This document shows positions 1-7,563 of a DNA stretch of 64,000 bases, one piece after another (within the stretch, counting starts at the first letter, position 1; each line of letters starts with the position of its first letter). Source of the stretch: Blastocatellia bacterium UBA7656 (GTDB lineage: Bacteria; Acidobacteriota; Blastocatellia; UBA7656); contig DLHY01000059.1 of the NCBI GenBank assembly GCA_002483445.1, forward strand, positions 5,750-69,749, given 5' to 3'. The notes beneath the pieces are model-generated. The model ran no database searches. It was not told the origin of the DNA and saw nothing but the letters and a program-made list of their open reading frames with translations. The position numbers and the translations under genes were made by a program.

Positions 1-593
1 AAACTTTTGACCTCGACAAGTCCTGCCTGGCGAGCCATCTCTTCGGCATCGGAGATCGTTACTCGCTCGTTGATCAGTTTTTCAAGTCCTTCCCACGTCT
101 TATCGATCAGTTCCGACTGAAATAACGCTTCCCAGTAAATCGAGAAGAATTCGTCGAAGCTCCCGTGCGTGGTCATCTTCAGTATTATCCGCCCGTCGGG
201 CTGGGCCACTCGGATCATCTCTTCAAGCGTGCGCTCGATATCGGGGGTTGCGATCAGCGAGGCGTCGCCTATCACCACGATGAATTCGTCATCGCGGAAT
301 CGAAGCGAAGTTGCGATGCCTTCCTCGAAGTGGACATTCTTCACTTTTCTGACCAGAGCCTTCGCCTGAGCGATTGCGATGCGTTCAGGGTCGGGGTCTA
401 CGCCTGTGACTTTGCCTTGATGCATTCGTTCGGCGATCTCTATGGTGTGAGAGCCTGTTCCGCAGTTGACATCGAGCAGGCGGCCTTCGACGGGGAGCTT
501 GATATTTTCATTGATCAGAAGATCGAATCCGTCGCGCCATTCAGGCGTGATGAACAGATCATAGCGATAAGCTCTCTCTTTTTGCGCGCTCAT
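1..593 (-). CDS. Class I SAM-dependent methyltransferase, 3' end outside window
   Basis: The reverse strand is open from an ATG at 593 to the window edge, giving 197 codons with no stop. The translation starts MSAQKERAYRYDLF and carries the glycine-rich SAM-binding motif LLDVNCGTGSHT at residues 39-50. An acidic residue follows the next strand (VTGVDPDPERIAIA), and a post-I motif follows later, as in Rossmann-fold class I methyltransferases. The substrate cannot be told. It is divergent from the methyltransferase gene at 659 with 65 bp between the starts, so the two probably share a control region. The C-terminus is missing because the window ends. Confidence 0.8.
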   Translation of the reverse strand, partial: MSAQKERAYRYDLFITPEWRDGFDLLINENIKLPVEGRLLDVNCGTGSHTIEIAERMHQGKVTGVDPDPERIAIAQAKALVRKVKNVHFEEGIATSLRFRDDEFIVVIGDASLIATPDIERTLEEMIRVAQPDGRIILKMTTHGSFDEFFSIYWEALFQSELIDKTWEGLEKLINERVTISDAEEMARQAGLVEVKS

Positions 594-658
594 CACGGGG
601 ATGATAGCACGCGGCTGAAAGCTATGAGAAGAAGCCGCTCCTGCTGTAATCTGTAGCC

Positions 659-1228
659 GTGTCGGACAAAGCGAAATGGGACGCGCGATACAGCGGCGTG
701 GAGATTTTCCCGCGCCAGCCGTCTGATTTTCTGCGCGAAAACCGGGACGCGCTTCCTCGCTGCGGGCTTGCGCTCGACCTTGCGGCAGGCGCGGGGCGAA
801 ACGCAGTCTTTCTGGCCGAGCGCGGGATTGAAGTGATCGCGCTCGATATTTCCGAAGTCGCTCTTCAAAAATGTTTGCAGTTTGCGCGCGAGCGCAAAAC
901 AACAGTTGCGGCAGCAGTCGTCGATCTCAAGTATTTCAACATCCCGGCAAACAGCCTCGACTGCATAGTGAATTTCAATTATCTTCAGCGTGATCTCGCC
1001 CCTCAGATAACCGCGGGGCTGAGACCGGGAGGCGTACTCATATTCGAATCCTTTACCGCAGATCATCTGCGCTGGAAACCTGATTTCAACGCGGATTTTT
1101 TATTGCGACCGGGCGAACTGAAAGAGATGTTTCGCAATCTTCGATTGATCAAATACCGCGAGGCGACTGTTCAATCGGGGCAGGGGTTCAAATCAGTTGC
1201 AAGCCTCGCGGCTACAAAGTTGAAGTGA
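659..1228 (+). CDS. Class I SAM-dependent methyltransferase, TehB-like
   Basis: A 189-residue protein with a GTG start. It has SAM motif I (ALDLAAGAGRNAVFLAE, residues 38-54), an acidic residue after strand 2 (VIALDIS), and a motif after strand 4 (LDCIVNFNYLQR). It resembles the TehB/tellurite-type and small thiol methyltransferases, in which an early W-D-x-R-Y segment precedes motif I; WDARY is at residues 7-11 here. The substrate is unknown. Its TGA overlaps the GTG start of the following kinase gene (GTGA), so the two are probably translationally coupled. Confidence 0.8.
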   Translation: MSDKAKWDARYSGVEIFPRQPSDFLRENRDALPRCGLALDLAAGAGRNAVFLAERGIEVIALDISEVALQKCLQFARERKTTVAAAVVDLKYFNIPANSLDCIVNFNYLQRDLAPQITAGLRPGGVLIFESFTADHLRWKPDFNADFLLRPGELKEMFRNLRLIKYREATVQSGQGFKSVASLAATKLK

Positions 1229-3879
1229 GCGGTGTTTTACGGTTTAACGTGATGAAAGGCGAACTTAGGCAAAAGGCTCTGGAACTGTTTGAAGTCGCGC
1301 TTGAGCGCGAGCCGGGAGAGCGCGCACGCTTTCTTGCCCAAGCCTGCGCTGATGACACAGAACTGATGGCCGAAGTCGAAAGGCTGATCACTTCTCATCA
1401 GGAAAAAGCGACAGTCATTCAGGAAACCTTTGCTGAAGGCTCTCCGCCTGTACCGGAGGCGACTCTGATGCCGTTCGCTCCCGGCCGTCACATCGGGCCT
1501 TATCGCATAGTCGGGCCACTCGGCGAGGGCGGCATGGGCGCGGTTTATCTGGCTGCGCGCGATGACGACGAGTATCGCAAGCGAGTCGCCATCAAGGTCA
1601 TACGTCCGGGGATGAATCTGCAAGTCATCGTTCGCCGATTCCTCAGCGAGCGCCAGATTCTGGCAAGCCTCGATCACCCCAATATCGCAAAACTCCTCGA
1701 CGGCGGAACCACCGAAGACGGCCTGCCCTACTTCGTGATGGATTATATCGAGGGCGTTCCCATCACCTCTTATTGCGAGCGCAACAGATTATCGACAGTC
1801 GAAAGACTCAAACTCTTCCGCGAGGTTTGCTCGGCTGTCAGTTACGCGCATCAGAACCTTGTCATTCACCGCGATCTCAAACCGGGCAATATACTCGTCA
1901 CTGCCGAAGGCGCGCCCAGGCTTCTGGATTTCGGCATAGCCAAGCTGCTCAACCCTGAGCTTTCCGGTCAGACCGCGGATATGACTCTTATGGGTCACGC
2001 TCCGATGACCATCGATTACGCAAGCCCCGAACAGGTGCGCGGCGACGCAATCACTACGGCGACCGATGTTTATTCACTCGGCGTGATGCTTTACGAACTG
2101 CTCACAGGACATCGCCCTTATCATTTCAAGAGTCGCATCCCTCGCGAAATCGAGCGGGTAATCTGCGAGGAAGAACCCGCTCGGCCCAGCACCTCTATTG
2201 AAAAATCAGACACCTCGCCCGGCCCGTTCAGCAAAACGCAGATCATGCCTGCGTCGCCTGAAAACGCGCCGCGCGAAGTAGAGAAATCTCAAAAGCTGCG
2301 CCGCGAGCTTGCCGGAGACCTCGACAACATAGTGATGATGGCCATGCGCAAAGAGCCTCTGCGCCGCTACTCTTCGGTCGAGCAGTTTTCCGAAGACTTA
2401 TGCCGCTACCTCGAAGGCCGCCCGGTCATCGCGACCCGCGACACGTTCGCCTATCGCGCGGGGAAATTCATCCGCCGCAACCGGGCCGCTGTCATCGCCG
2501 TCGCGCTCATCGCAGTGGCGCTCATCGCAGGCGTTATCACGACTCTCTGGCAGGCGCGAGCCGCAGGGCTGGAGAGAGAGAGAGCCGAGCGGCGATTCAA
2601 CGATGTGCGCCAACTGGCTAATTCCTTTCTGTTCGAATTTCACGACGCCATCAAAGACCTCCCCGGCTCGACCCCTGCGCGCGAACTGGTGGTCAAAAGA
2701 GCGGTCGAATATCTCGACTCGCTTGCGCGTGAAGCGAGCCGCGACCCGTCTTTGCAGCGCGAGCTCGCTATGGCTTACGAGCGGGTCGGCGATATTCAGG
2801 GCTATCCTTATAATCCCAACATCGGCGATGCGGCTGGCGCTTTGGAGAGCCACAGGAAATCGCTTGCTATTCGCGAAGCGTTACAGAAGGCCGACCCTTC
2901 AAACGCGGACGAGCGGCGCAATCTTGCGACGAGCCTTGAGCGAGTCGGCACGATGATAAGCTGGCAGACGGGAAACGTAAACGAATCGCTCGATTACTAT
3001 CGCCGCGCAAAGGAGATTCGCGAATCTATAGCGAGCGGGTCGAACGCGGCGGAAGATCGCCGCGAGATGGCTAAAATCTACGAGGTGATCGGAGACGCGC
3101 AGAAAAAAAACCGCGATGCCGCAGGCGCGCTCGAAAGCTATCGCCGCGCGCTGGCGATTCGCGAATCGCTTTCTGCAATGGACGCGACGAGCGCGACCCG
3201 TGGTCGCGATCTTGCGATAAGCCATAGCAAAATCGCAGAGATTCTCGCGCTCAACAACGACTCTTCGGGCGCGCTCGAAAGCCAGCGCAGAGCTACCTCG
3301 ATATTCGAAACCCTTGCCAGCCAAGACCCGAACAACGCGAAAGCTCGCCGCGAGATGGCATTCGCTTACAACAAACTCGGCGATCTGCTCTGGTACAGCG
3401 ATGATGTTGCGGGCGCAATCGAGCAATATAAAAAGGCTAAAGATATACGCCAGTCGCTCGTCGCGCTCGATCCGGCGAACGCGCAGGCGCGGCGCGATCT
3501 TGCGATGAGCGATGCCGGACTTGGCGACACTCTGATAAGAAAAGGCGAGATTGCCGAAGGCCGGGAGTTGATCAAAAAAGCGCTGGCGATTTTTGAAGAG
3601 CTTGCCGCCCGCAGCCCCGATGATGGAGAAGCGGGGCGCGATCTGGCAATCGGTTATCAAACATTCGGCGAGTCTCTTGCATCTGCGGCTGATGATGAAA
3701 AGACGACAGCGGCAAAACGCAGACAACTCCGGAGCGAAGCAAGAGGGTGGTATAAACGAAGTCTGGATGTTTTTCTCGACATGAAACGTCGCGGCGTTAT
3801 GCGCGAGGCGGACGCCCAGATAATCGAAGAGATCACGCGCGAGATCGCGCGAACTGATGCCGCCATTGCAAAGCCATAA
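1225..3879 (+). CDS. Membrane Ser/Thr protein kinase with TPR sensor region
   Basis: An 884-residue PknB-type kinase. The first 80 residues match the short helical leader often seen before kinase domains in Acidobacteria and Planctomycetes (GERARFLAQACADDTELMAEVE). The kinase domain spans about 90-400. It has a glycine loop at 100-105 (GEGGMG), Lys124 in VAIKV, the HRD aspartate at 217 and DFG at 235-237, so it should be active. A single membrane segment lies at about 421-441, followed by about 400 residues of TPR-like repeats with the recurring pattern ALESYRRALAIRESL. This predicts a cytoplasmic kinase with an extracytoplasmic TPR region. The start is a GTG overlapping the upstream stop; an ATG at 1252 is an alternative and would lose nothing of the domain. 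Confidence 0.92.
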   Translation: MSGVLRFNVMKGELRQKALELFEVALEREPGERARFLAQACADDTELMAEVERLITSHQEKATVIQETFAEGSPPVPEATLMPFAPGRHIGPYRIVGPLGEGGMGAVYLAARDDDEYRKRVAIKVIRPGMNLQVIVRRFLSERQILASLDHPNIAKLLDGGTTEDGLPYFVMDYIEGVPITSYCERNRLSTVERLKLFREVCSAVSYAHQNLVIHRDLKPGNILVTAEGAPRLLDFGIAKLLNPELSGQTADMTLMGHAPMTIDYASPEQVRGDAITTATDVYSLGVMLYELLTGHRPYHFKSRIPREIERVICEEEPARPSTSIEKSDTSPGPFSKTQIMPASPENAPREVEKSQKLRRELAGDLDNIVMMAMRKEPLRRYSSVEQFSEDLCRYLEGRPVIATRDTFAYRAGKFIRRNRAAVIAVALIAVALIAGVITTLWQARAAGLERERAERRFNDVRQLANSFLFEFHDAIKDLPGSTPARELVVKRAVEYLDSLAREASRDPSLQRELAMAYERVGDIQGYPYNPNIGDAAGALESHRKSLAIREALQKADPSNADERRNLATSLERVGTMISWQTGNVNESLDYYRRAKEIRESIASGSNAAEDRREMAKIYEVIGDAQKKNRDAAGALESYRRALAIRESLSAMDATSATRGRDLAISHSKIAEILALNNDSSGALESQRRATSIFETLASQDPNNAKARREMAFAYNKLGDLLWYSDDVAGAIEQYKKAKDIRQSLVALDPANAQARRDLAMSDAGLGDTLIRKGEIAEGRELIKKALAIFEELAARSPDDGEAGRDLAIGYQTFGESLASAADDEKTTAAKRRQLRSEARGWYKRSLDVFLDMKRRGVMREADAQIIEEITREIARTDAAIAKP

Positions 3880-3898
3880 TTTCAATCGCCATCCAATC

Positions 3899-3928
3899 TT
3901 GACACCCCGCTGACCGGACGGCTATTCT
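3899..3928 (+). promoter_or_regulatory. Sigma70-type promoter of rpsT
   Basis: A perfect -35 box TTGACA at 3899-3904 and a -10 box TATTCT at 3923-3928 are separated by 18 bp. They lie 50 bp upstream of the rpsT start and after the kinase stop, so rpsT likely has its own promoter. Confidence 0.6.
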
Positions 3929-3977
3929 ATCCGTCTTTTTTCACAGGAAAATTTATAGCTGTATCGAGGAGAACAAA

Positions 3978-4241
3978 ATGGCAAATCACAAGTCGGCAGA
4001 AAAACGGATGAGGCAGACCGAGCGGCGCAACGAAATCAACAACCGCAATCGCAGCCGCCTGCGCACACAGATCAAATCGCTGCGCGCGGCCATCCAGTCG
4101 GGCAATCGAGAGCAGGCCGCCGTGTTGCTTCCTGAAACGGTGTCGCTCATAGACAAATCAATTCAAAAAGGCGTGCTTCATCAGAACACGGCGGCTCGTC
4201 ACAAATCGCGGCTCACTGCGAAAGTCAACGCGATGTCCTGA
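3978..4241 (+). CDS. rpsT: 30S ribosomal protein S20
   Basis: An 87-residue basic protein starting MANHKSAEKRMRQTERR, the typical S20 opening, and ending in the conserved NTAARHKSRL segment. Length and composition are normal for S20, which binds 16S rRNA early in 30S assembly. A GAGGAG ribosome binding site lies 6 bases before the ATG. It is followed by a strong palindromic terminator shared with the convergent encapsulin gene. Confidence 0.97.
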   Translation: MANHKSAEKRMRQTERRNEINNRNRSRLRTQIKSLRAAIQSGNREQAAVLLPETVSLIDKSIQKGVLHQNTAARHKSRLTAKVNAMS

Positions 4242-4267
4242 TCGAAGGCCGCAAAAAATCTCTTCAT

Positions 4268-4313
4268 AAAAGAAAAAAAGAGAACGATTCGAATCGTTCT
4301 CTTTTTTTCTTTT
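4268..4313. terminator. 46-bp perfect palindrome, bidirectional terminator
   Basis: A perfect palindrome centred between 4290 and 4291. The GC-containing stem core AGAGAACGATTC is flanked by A-runs on one side and T-runs on the other, so it gives a rho-independent terminator on both strands. It lies between the convergent genes rpsT and encapsulin. Confidence 0.9.
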
Positions 4314-4327
4314 GATCGCGCCTCAGG

Positions 4328-5197
4328 CTATTTCGCGCGCTTCGATTTCCCTTCGGCAGGCGGCTCAAGAGTGCATATCGAGCCATGTCGTTTGATCCTC
4401 AGATAAACGCTCTCGAAGACTCTGAACGGATGATTCATGTGTTCCGCGCCGAGATAAGCCACCGTCAAATCCTGCGCGACCGCCAGATCGAAATTCTGCG
4501 CTCCCGTCGACACGATCATTCCCAAGCCGTCTTTGATGAGCGGCGATTGATAGACTCCATCTGTGATCAATTGGCGCACGTGTTCTATTTCAAGCACGCC
4601 CGTGCCGGGATGAACCTGATGCATCTGAGTGTAAAGTCGCGGGCTGACGACCATCGCGTAAGGCCCGTAGAAACCGGCTTCCACAAGCGTCTGCGAGGCA
4701 TCGACCACGTCTTTGAAAGCATTGCCCGATTCCGTCCAGTCGCGGCGAGTTAGAATCTGGCGACCATCGACGACCATCAATCCTTCGTAGCCCATCTCTT
4801 GGTAGCCGTTGAATATCAGATCGTCTTCGGCGTCAGCGCAAAAGGCAGCCGCGCCCGCCGCCGCCGAAGTGTCGAGAGGAGTGCCGCTCTGACGGGCGGT
4901 TTCGATGTCGCGCCAGTGAAGAATGAAATCCTTGTAGATCAGAGGAATGATTCCGCTCTCGCGTCGAATCGAGCGAACGGGATCGGATTCTTCTTCGCCC
5001 ATAAGTCCCACGCGGCCAATCGTCGTGCCTGAGAAATGATCATGCACGATAGTCTGAATGCCGGGACCCAGCGGGCCGTGAAGGTCTACCACCCGACGAC
5101 CGACTAACCGCTTGCGAGCCACTTCGATGACCACCGATTTTATATTTTCCCATTCCTGATCGTTGAGCGGATTTTCTTCGTGAGCAAATATAGCCAT
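4328..5197 (-). CDS. Encapsulin shell protein, family 1
   Basis: A 289-residue protein with clear family 1 encapsulin signatures. These include the start LNDQEWENIKSVVIEVARKR, the segment VVDLHGPLGPGIQTI, and the strand IPLIYKDFILHWRDIETAR followed by DTSAAAGAAAFCADAEDDLIFNG without large gaps. Family members have the HK97 phage capsid fold and assemble into icosahedral protein compartments that enclose cargo enzymes through a short C-terminal targeting peptide. The ATG at 5197 is chosen because GGAGG lies 9 bases upstream and the protein then begins where the family does; a 27-residue longer frame up to 5278 runs into repeat DNA. No cargo gene (DyP peroxidase, ferritin-like, hemerythrin) is adjacent. 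Older databases call this family linocin/CFP29 bacteriocin. Confidence 0.95.
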   Translation of the reverse strand: MAIFAHEENPLNDQEWENIKSVVIEVARKRLVGRRVVDLHGPLGPGIQTIVHDHFSGTTIGRVGLMGEEESDPVRSIRRESGIIPLIYKDFILHWRDIETARQSGTPLDTSAAAGAAAFCADAEDDLIFNGYQEMGYEGLMVVDGRQILTRRDWTESGNAFKDVVDASQTLVEAGFYGPYAMVVSPRLYTQMHQVHPGTGVLEIEHVRQLITDGVYQSPLIKDGLGMIVSTGAQNFDLAVAQDLTVAYLGAEHMNHPFRVFESVYLRIKRHGSICTLEPPAEGKSKRAK

Positions 5198-5231
5198 CTC
5201 GCAGTCCCTCCGACGCCCGAAAAATAAAATG

Positions 5232-5300
5232 ATGAGCGGTGAGTCGCGAGTAATGAGTTTCAACGACTCATCACTCATTACTCATCGCCCATCACCAGTC
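5232..5300. repeat. Inverted heptanucleotide array (unit ATGAGTN / ACTCATN)
   Basis: The left arm has four 7-bp units of the ATGAGTN type (5232-5259), followed by a 6-base loop. The right arm has four to five units of the ACTCATN type (5266-5300). The arms are reverse complements and can pair. Read on the minus strand the units start exactly at the holA stop codon (TGA at 5301-5299). The array lies between holA and the encapsulin gene. Confidence 0.9.
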
Positions 5301-6411
5301 ATTGGAATATACCCCAGCCTACGCTTTCGGGCAAAGTCAATTCGCAGATCAAAATTTCAAGCTGAAGTCGCGGAGTGGCGAGCGAACTTTTTATCGCATC
5401 ATCGACCTGAGCGATGCGGCGCAATCCGCGAACGATCTCTTCGCGCGACGTGCGATTCAATCGAGCGTTGAAATGTTTCGCGCGCGGCCCGTACTGCCCG
5501 GTCGCTTTCATCACTTCTTCCTGGGGAGTCTGCCGCGCTATGAGTTCCTTGCCCGCAAGCATACGGCGATAGAGACCGGCTATCGAGCCGACTACCACGA
5601 CAGGCTCCGCGCCGTCTTCGAGCATTCTATGGAGCAGGCGAAGCGCGCGTTTTCTGTCACGCTCCATTATCGCGTCCCATATCTCGAAGCCCGAATGCTC
5701 GCGCGCTCTCGGCACCATCTGATCGACGATAGCGTTGTTGATGATGCTGCCTTCCGAGTATGCGGCGAGCTTTTCAAGTTCGTTCGAGAGTCGGCTCATT
5801 CGCGTACCCGTAAGTCCTATGAGATGGCCGAGCGCGTTCGGCTCTATGCGACAGTTGCGGCGTTTGAGGAACTGTTCGGCCCACTTGGCCGCCTGCTGGT
5901 CAGTGGGGTGATCGAACGAAAAGACCGCGCAGGCTTTCATCAGGGCGGTCGTAATCTTGCGCCGCTGATCGAGCGAGCGGGATTGAAAAACCACAGTCGC
6001 AGTCGAGGCGGGCCGCTTGAGGTATTCGAATACGAGATCGTTTTCTTCTTCGCGGATTTTATCGAAGTCGCGGATGATGACCACTCTGCGCGAAGCCGCC
6101 ATAGGCCATTGATTGGCCGCGTCTATGGCCATCGCTGCTGTGGCTTTCGGGCCTGCGGGCGAAATCTCCGAGCCTATGGAGAAGAGTGCGATATTGAAGA
6201 TGCGGCTCGCTTCATCAATCGTGTTGTAAAGCAAGCGCACAGCGCGCGTGTGGAGATAATCTTCCTCGCCCGTGAAGAGGTAGAGCGATTCGACGTGGCC
6301 TTCTTTTATCTGTCGGCGGAAATCGTCGTAGCTGAGCGCGTCGAGTTTTTTCTTTCTGCTCACTCCTGGCAGATTAGCAAACTCGTCATTGCGATGAAAG
6401 CAGGATCGCAA
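5299..6411 (-). CDS. holA: DNA polymerase III subunit delta
   Basis: A 370-residue protein matching the delta clamp-loader subunit. It has the N-terminal SLYLFTGEEDYLHTRAV segment (the degenerate nucleotide-binding region), a central RVVIIRDFDKI strand, the LIGLTGTRMSRLSNELEKLAAYS segment, and a C-terminal collar domain with GLYRRML and RGLRRIAQVDDAIK. Delta opens the beta clamp during loading. The start is taken as TTG 6411, with GAGAGGG about 9 bases upstream; a GTG at 6363 is an alternative. The gene ends directly in a heptad repeat array. Confidence 0.93.
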   Translation of the reverse strand: MRSCFHRNDEFANLPGVSRKKKLDALSYDDFRRQIKEGHVESLYLFTGEEDYLHTRAVRLLYNTIDEASRIFNIALFSIGSEISPAGPKATAAMAIDAANQWPMAASRRVVIIRDFDKIREEENDLVFEYLKRPASTATVVFQSRSLDQRRKITTALMKACAVFSFDHPTDQQAAKWAEQFLKRRNCRIEPNALGHLIGLTGTRMSRLSNELEKLAAYSEGSIINNAIVDQMVPRAREHSGFEIWDAIMERDRKRALRLLHRMLEDGAEPVVVVGSIAGLYRRMLAGKELIARQTPQEEVMKATGQYGPRAKHFNARLNRTSREEIVRGLRRIAQVDDAIKSSLATPRLQLEILICELTLPESVGWGIFQ

Positions 6412-6493
6412 GAAATCCCTCTCTTATGGGCCGAGAGAGATTCTCATTGACACATCGATTCATCGAGGTGTCTATCGCTGCGACGCTCACCCG

Positions 6494-6537
6494 AACGGTT
6501 TCAACCGTTTTCCGCCTGCAAAACCGTTGAAACGGTT
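6494..6537. repeat. REP-like double hairpin
   Basis: Two 16-bp palindromes, AACGGTT-TC-AACCGTT and AACCGTT-GA-AACGGTT, face each other across a short spacer. The whole 44 bp can also fold as one hairpin. Such intergenic palindromes resemble REP elements; function unknown. Confidence 0.7.
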
Positions 6538-6561
6538 GAAGACATGCGTGAGGTTCTACTT

Positions 6562-6581
6562 CACCCCGCTGAAGCAGGGTG
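6562..6581. repeat. Short palindromic repeat
   Basis: An imperfect palindrome with arms CACCCCGCT and AGCAGGGTG around GA, close to the preceding hairpin. It looks like a second REP-type element. Confidence 0.5.
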
Positions 6582-6697
6582 TTAATGAGAAGGATTGCTC
6601 ACTCGTTTTCTTTCTTCCATAGCCCCGCTGTTTCTGAGAGGTTGCAAAGGCGGAGTGCGTATTGTACAAGTAGCCGTGCAGGAATATGGAGACTTTT

Positions 6698-7546
6698 ATG
6701 CGCATCTGTTTTTTGATGGAACCTCCCAGAAGCCAGACCTCGGTCACTTATGAAATACTCGACCAGTTGAAAGCGGGCGGCGCTGAGGTCGATGTAGTCA
6801 CCGAGCGATCAGGACTTGTCGATCTGGAAAACTTCAAATTCGATTACGACTTCTATCTTTTCAAGTCGCATTCTCCGATGGCCGAATCCCTCGCCGCCGC
6901 TGCGCATTATCGCGGCTGCCGACTGCTCAACGAGTACCCGGCCACGATGAAAGTGCGCGACAAAATTCTGACCTGCCTCATGCTGCTTCAGGCAGGCATT
7001 CCCACGCCGAAAACTTTCGTCACCGACTCGATAGAAACCCTCAGAGATGTCGTCCGCGAAATGCCCATTGTCGTCAAGCCTTATCGCGGGCGGCGCGGTC
7101 AGGGAATAGAAGTCTGCATGAACGAGGCGGACTTCGATCAACTCATCGCCCGACGCGAATCGGGGGAGTCGGATGAAGACGAGGGGGGCGAAGACGGAAC
7201 GGCTCTCGGCGAAAGGCTCATATTCGCTCAGGAGTATTGCGAACACGAGCCTTACGATTACAAGGCTTATGCCGTCGGCGATTATGTGCATGTCATACGT
7301 CGAGTATTTCCGGCCAAGACCAAAGAAGAAAAACTCGGCACGCCCGTAGAAGATGACCCCGAATTGATCGATCTTGTGCGCAGGTGCGGGCGACTGTTCG
7401 GGCTTGAGCTTTACGGAGTCGATCTCATAAAGACGAACGAAGGATTTTCAGTCATAGAAGTGAACTGCTTTCCCGGCTACAAAGGCGTTCCCCAGGGTGG
7501 GGAGCGCATAGCGCGATTCATTTTTGATCGCGCCGAAGGTCGCTGA
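6698..7546 (+). CDS. ATP-grasp enzyme A (RimK/ITPK-like)
   Basis: A 282-residue ATP-grasp protein. It has an N-terminal pre-ATP-grasp domain (MRICFLMEPP; YDFYLFKS), a central ATP-binding strand with lysine and glycine loop (VVKPYRGRRGQGIEV), a YKAY strand followed by a basic stretch, and the Mg-binding C-terminal motif VIEVNCFPGYKGVP. The E-x-N-x-x-P-G pattern is general for RimK-type ligases. The form FPGYKGV is closer to inositol 1,3,4-trisphosphate 5/6-kinases, so the substrate is open. The ATG at 6698 is preferred over 6686 because GGAG lies 6 bases before it and the other three paralogues start at the same place. An acidic insert (SDEDEGGEDG) sits in the middle. The fusion transporter gene follows after 17 bp. 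Confidence 0.88.
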   Translation: MRICFLMEPPRSQTSVTYEILDQLKAGGAEVDVVTERSGLVDLENFKFDYDFYLFKSHSPMAESLAAAAHYRGCRLLNEYPATMKVRDKILTCLMLLQAGIPTPKTFVTDSIETLRDVVREMPIVVKPYRGRRGQGIEVCMNEADFDQLIARRESGESDEDEGGEDGTALGERLIFAQEYCEHEPYDYKAYAVGDYVHVIRRVFPAKTKEEKLGTPVEDDPELIDLVRRCGRLFGLELYGVDLIKTNEGFSVIEVNCFPGYKGVPQGGERIARFIFDRAEGR

Positions 7547-7563
7547 CGATTTAGGGTCTGCCA

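Larger units (their letters stand above)
6412..6697. other. Divergent intergenic region with REP-like hairpins
   Basis: A 286-bp space between the divergent holA and first ATP-grasp genes. Apart from two hairpin elements (given separately) it holds no recognisable gene. A clear promoter for the ATP-grasp gene was not found. Confidence 0.6.

Noticed and set aside
593..1066. Long antisense reading frames opposite many genes
   Set aside because: They are explained by codon bias of the real genes on the other strand; they lack ribosome sites and recognisable domains.
4328..5197. Bacteriocin (linocin) gene
   Set aside because: The name is a historic label; the conserved segments are those of encapsulin shell proteins.
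5197..5278. Upstream in-frame start for encapsulin
   Set aside because: The 27 extra residues come from the heptad repeat DNA, and the internal ATG has the better ribosome site and family start.
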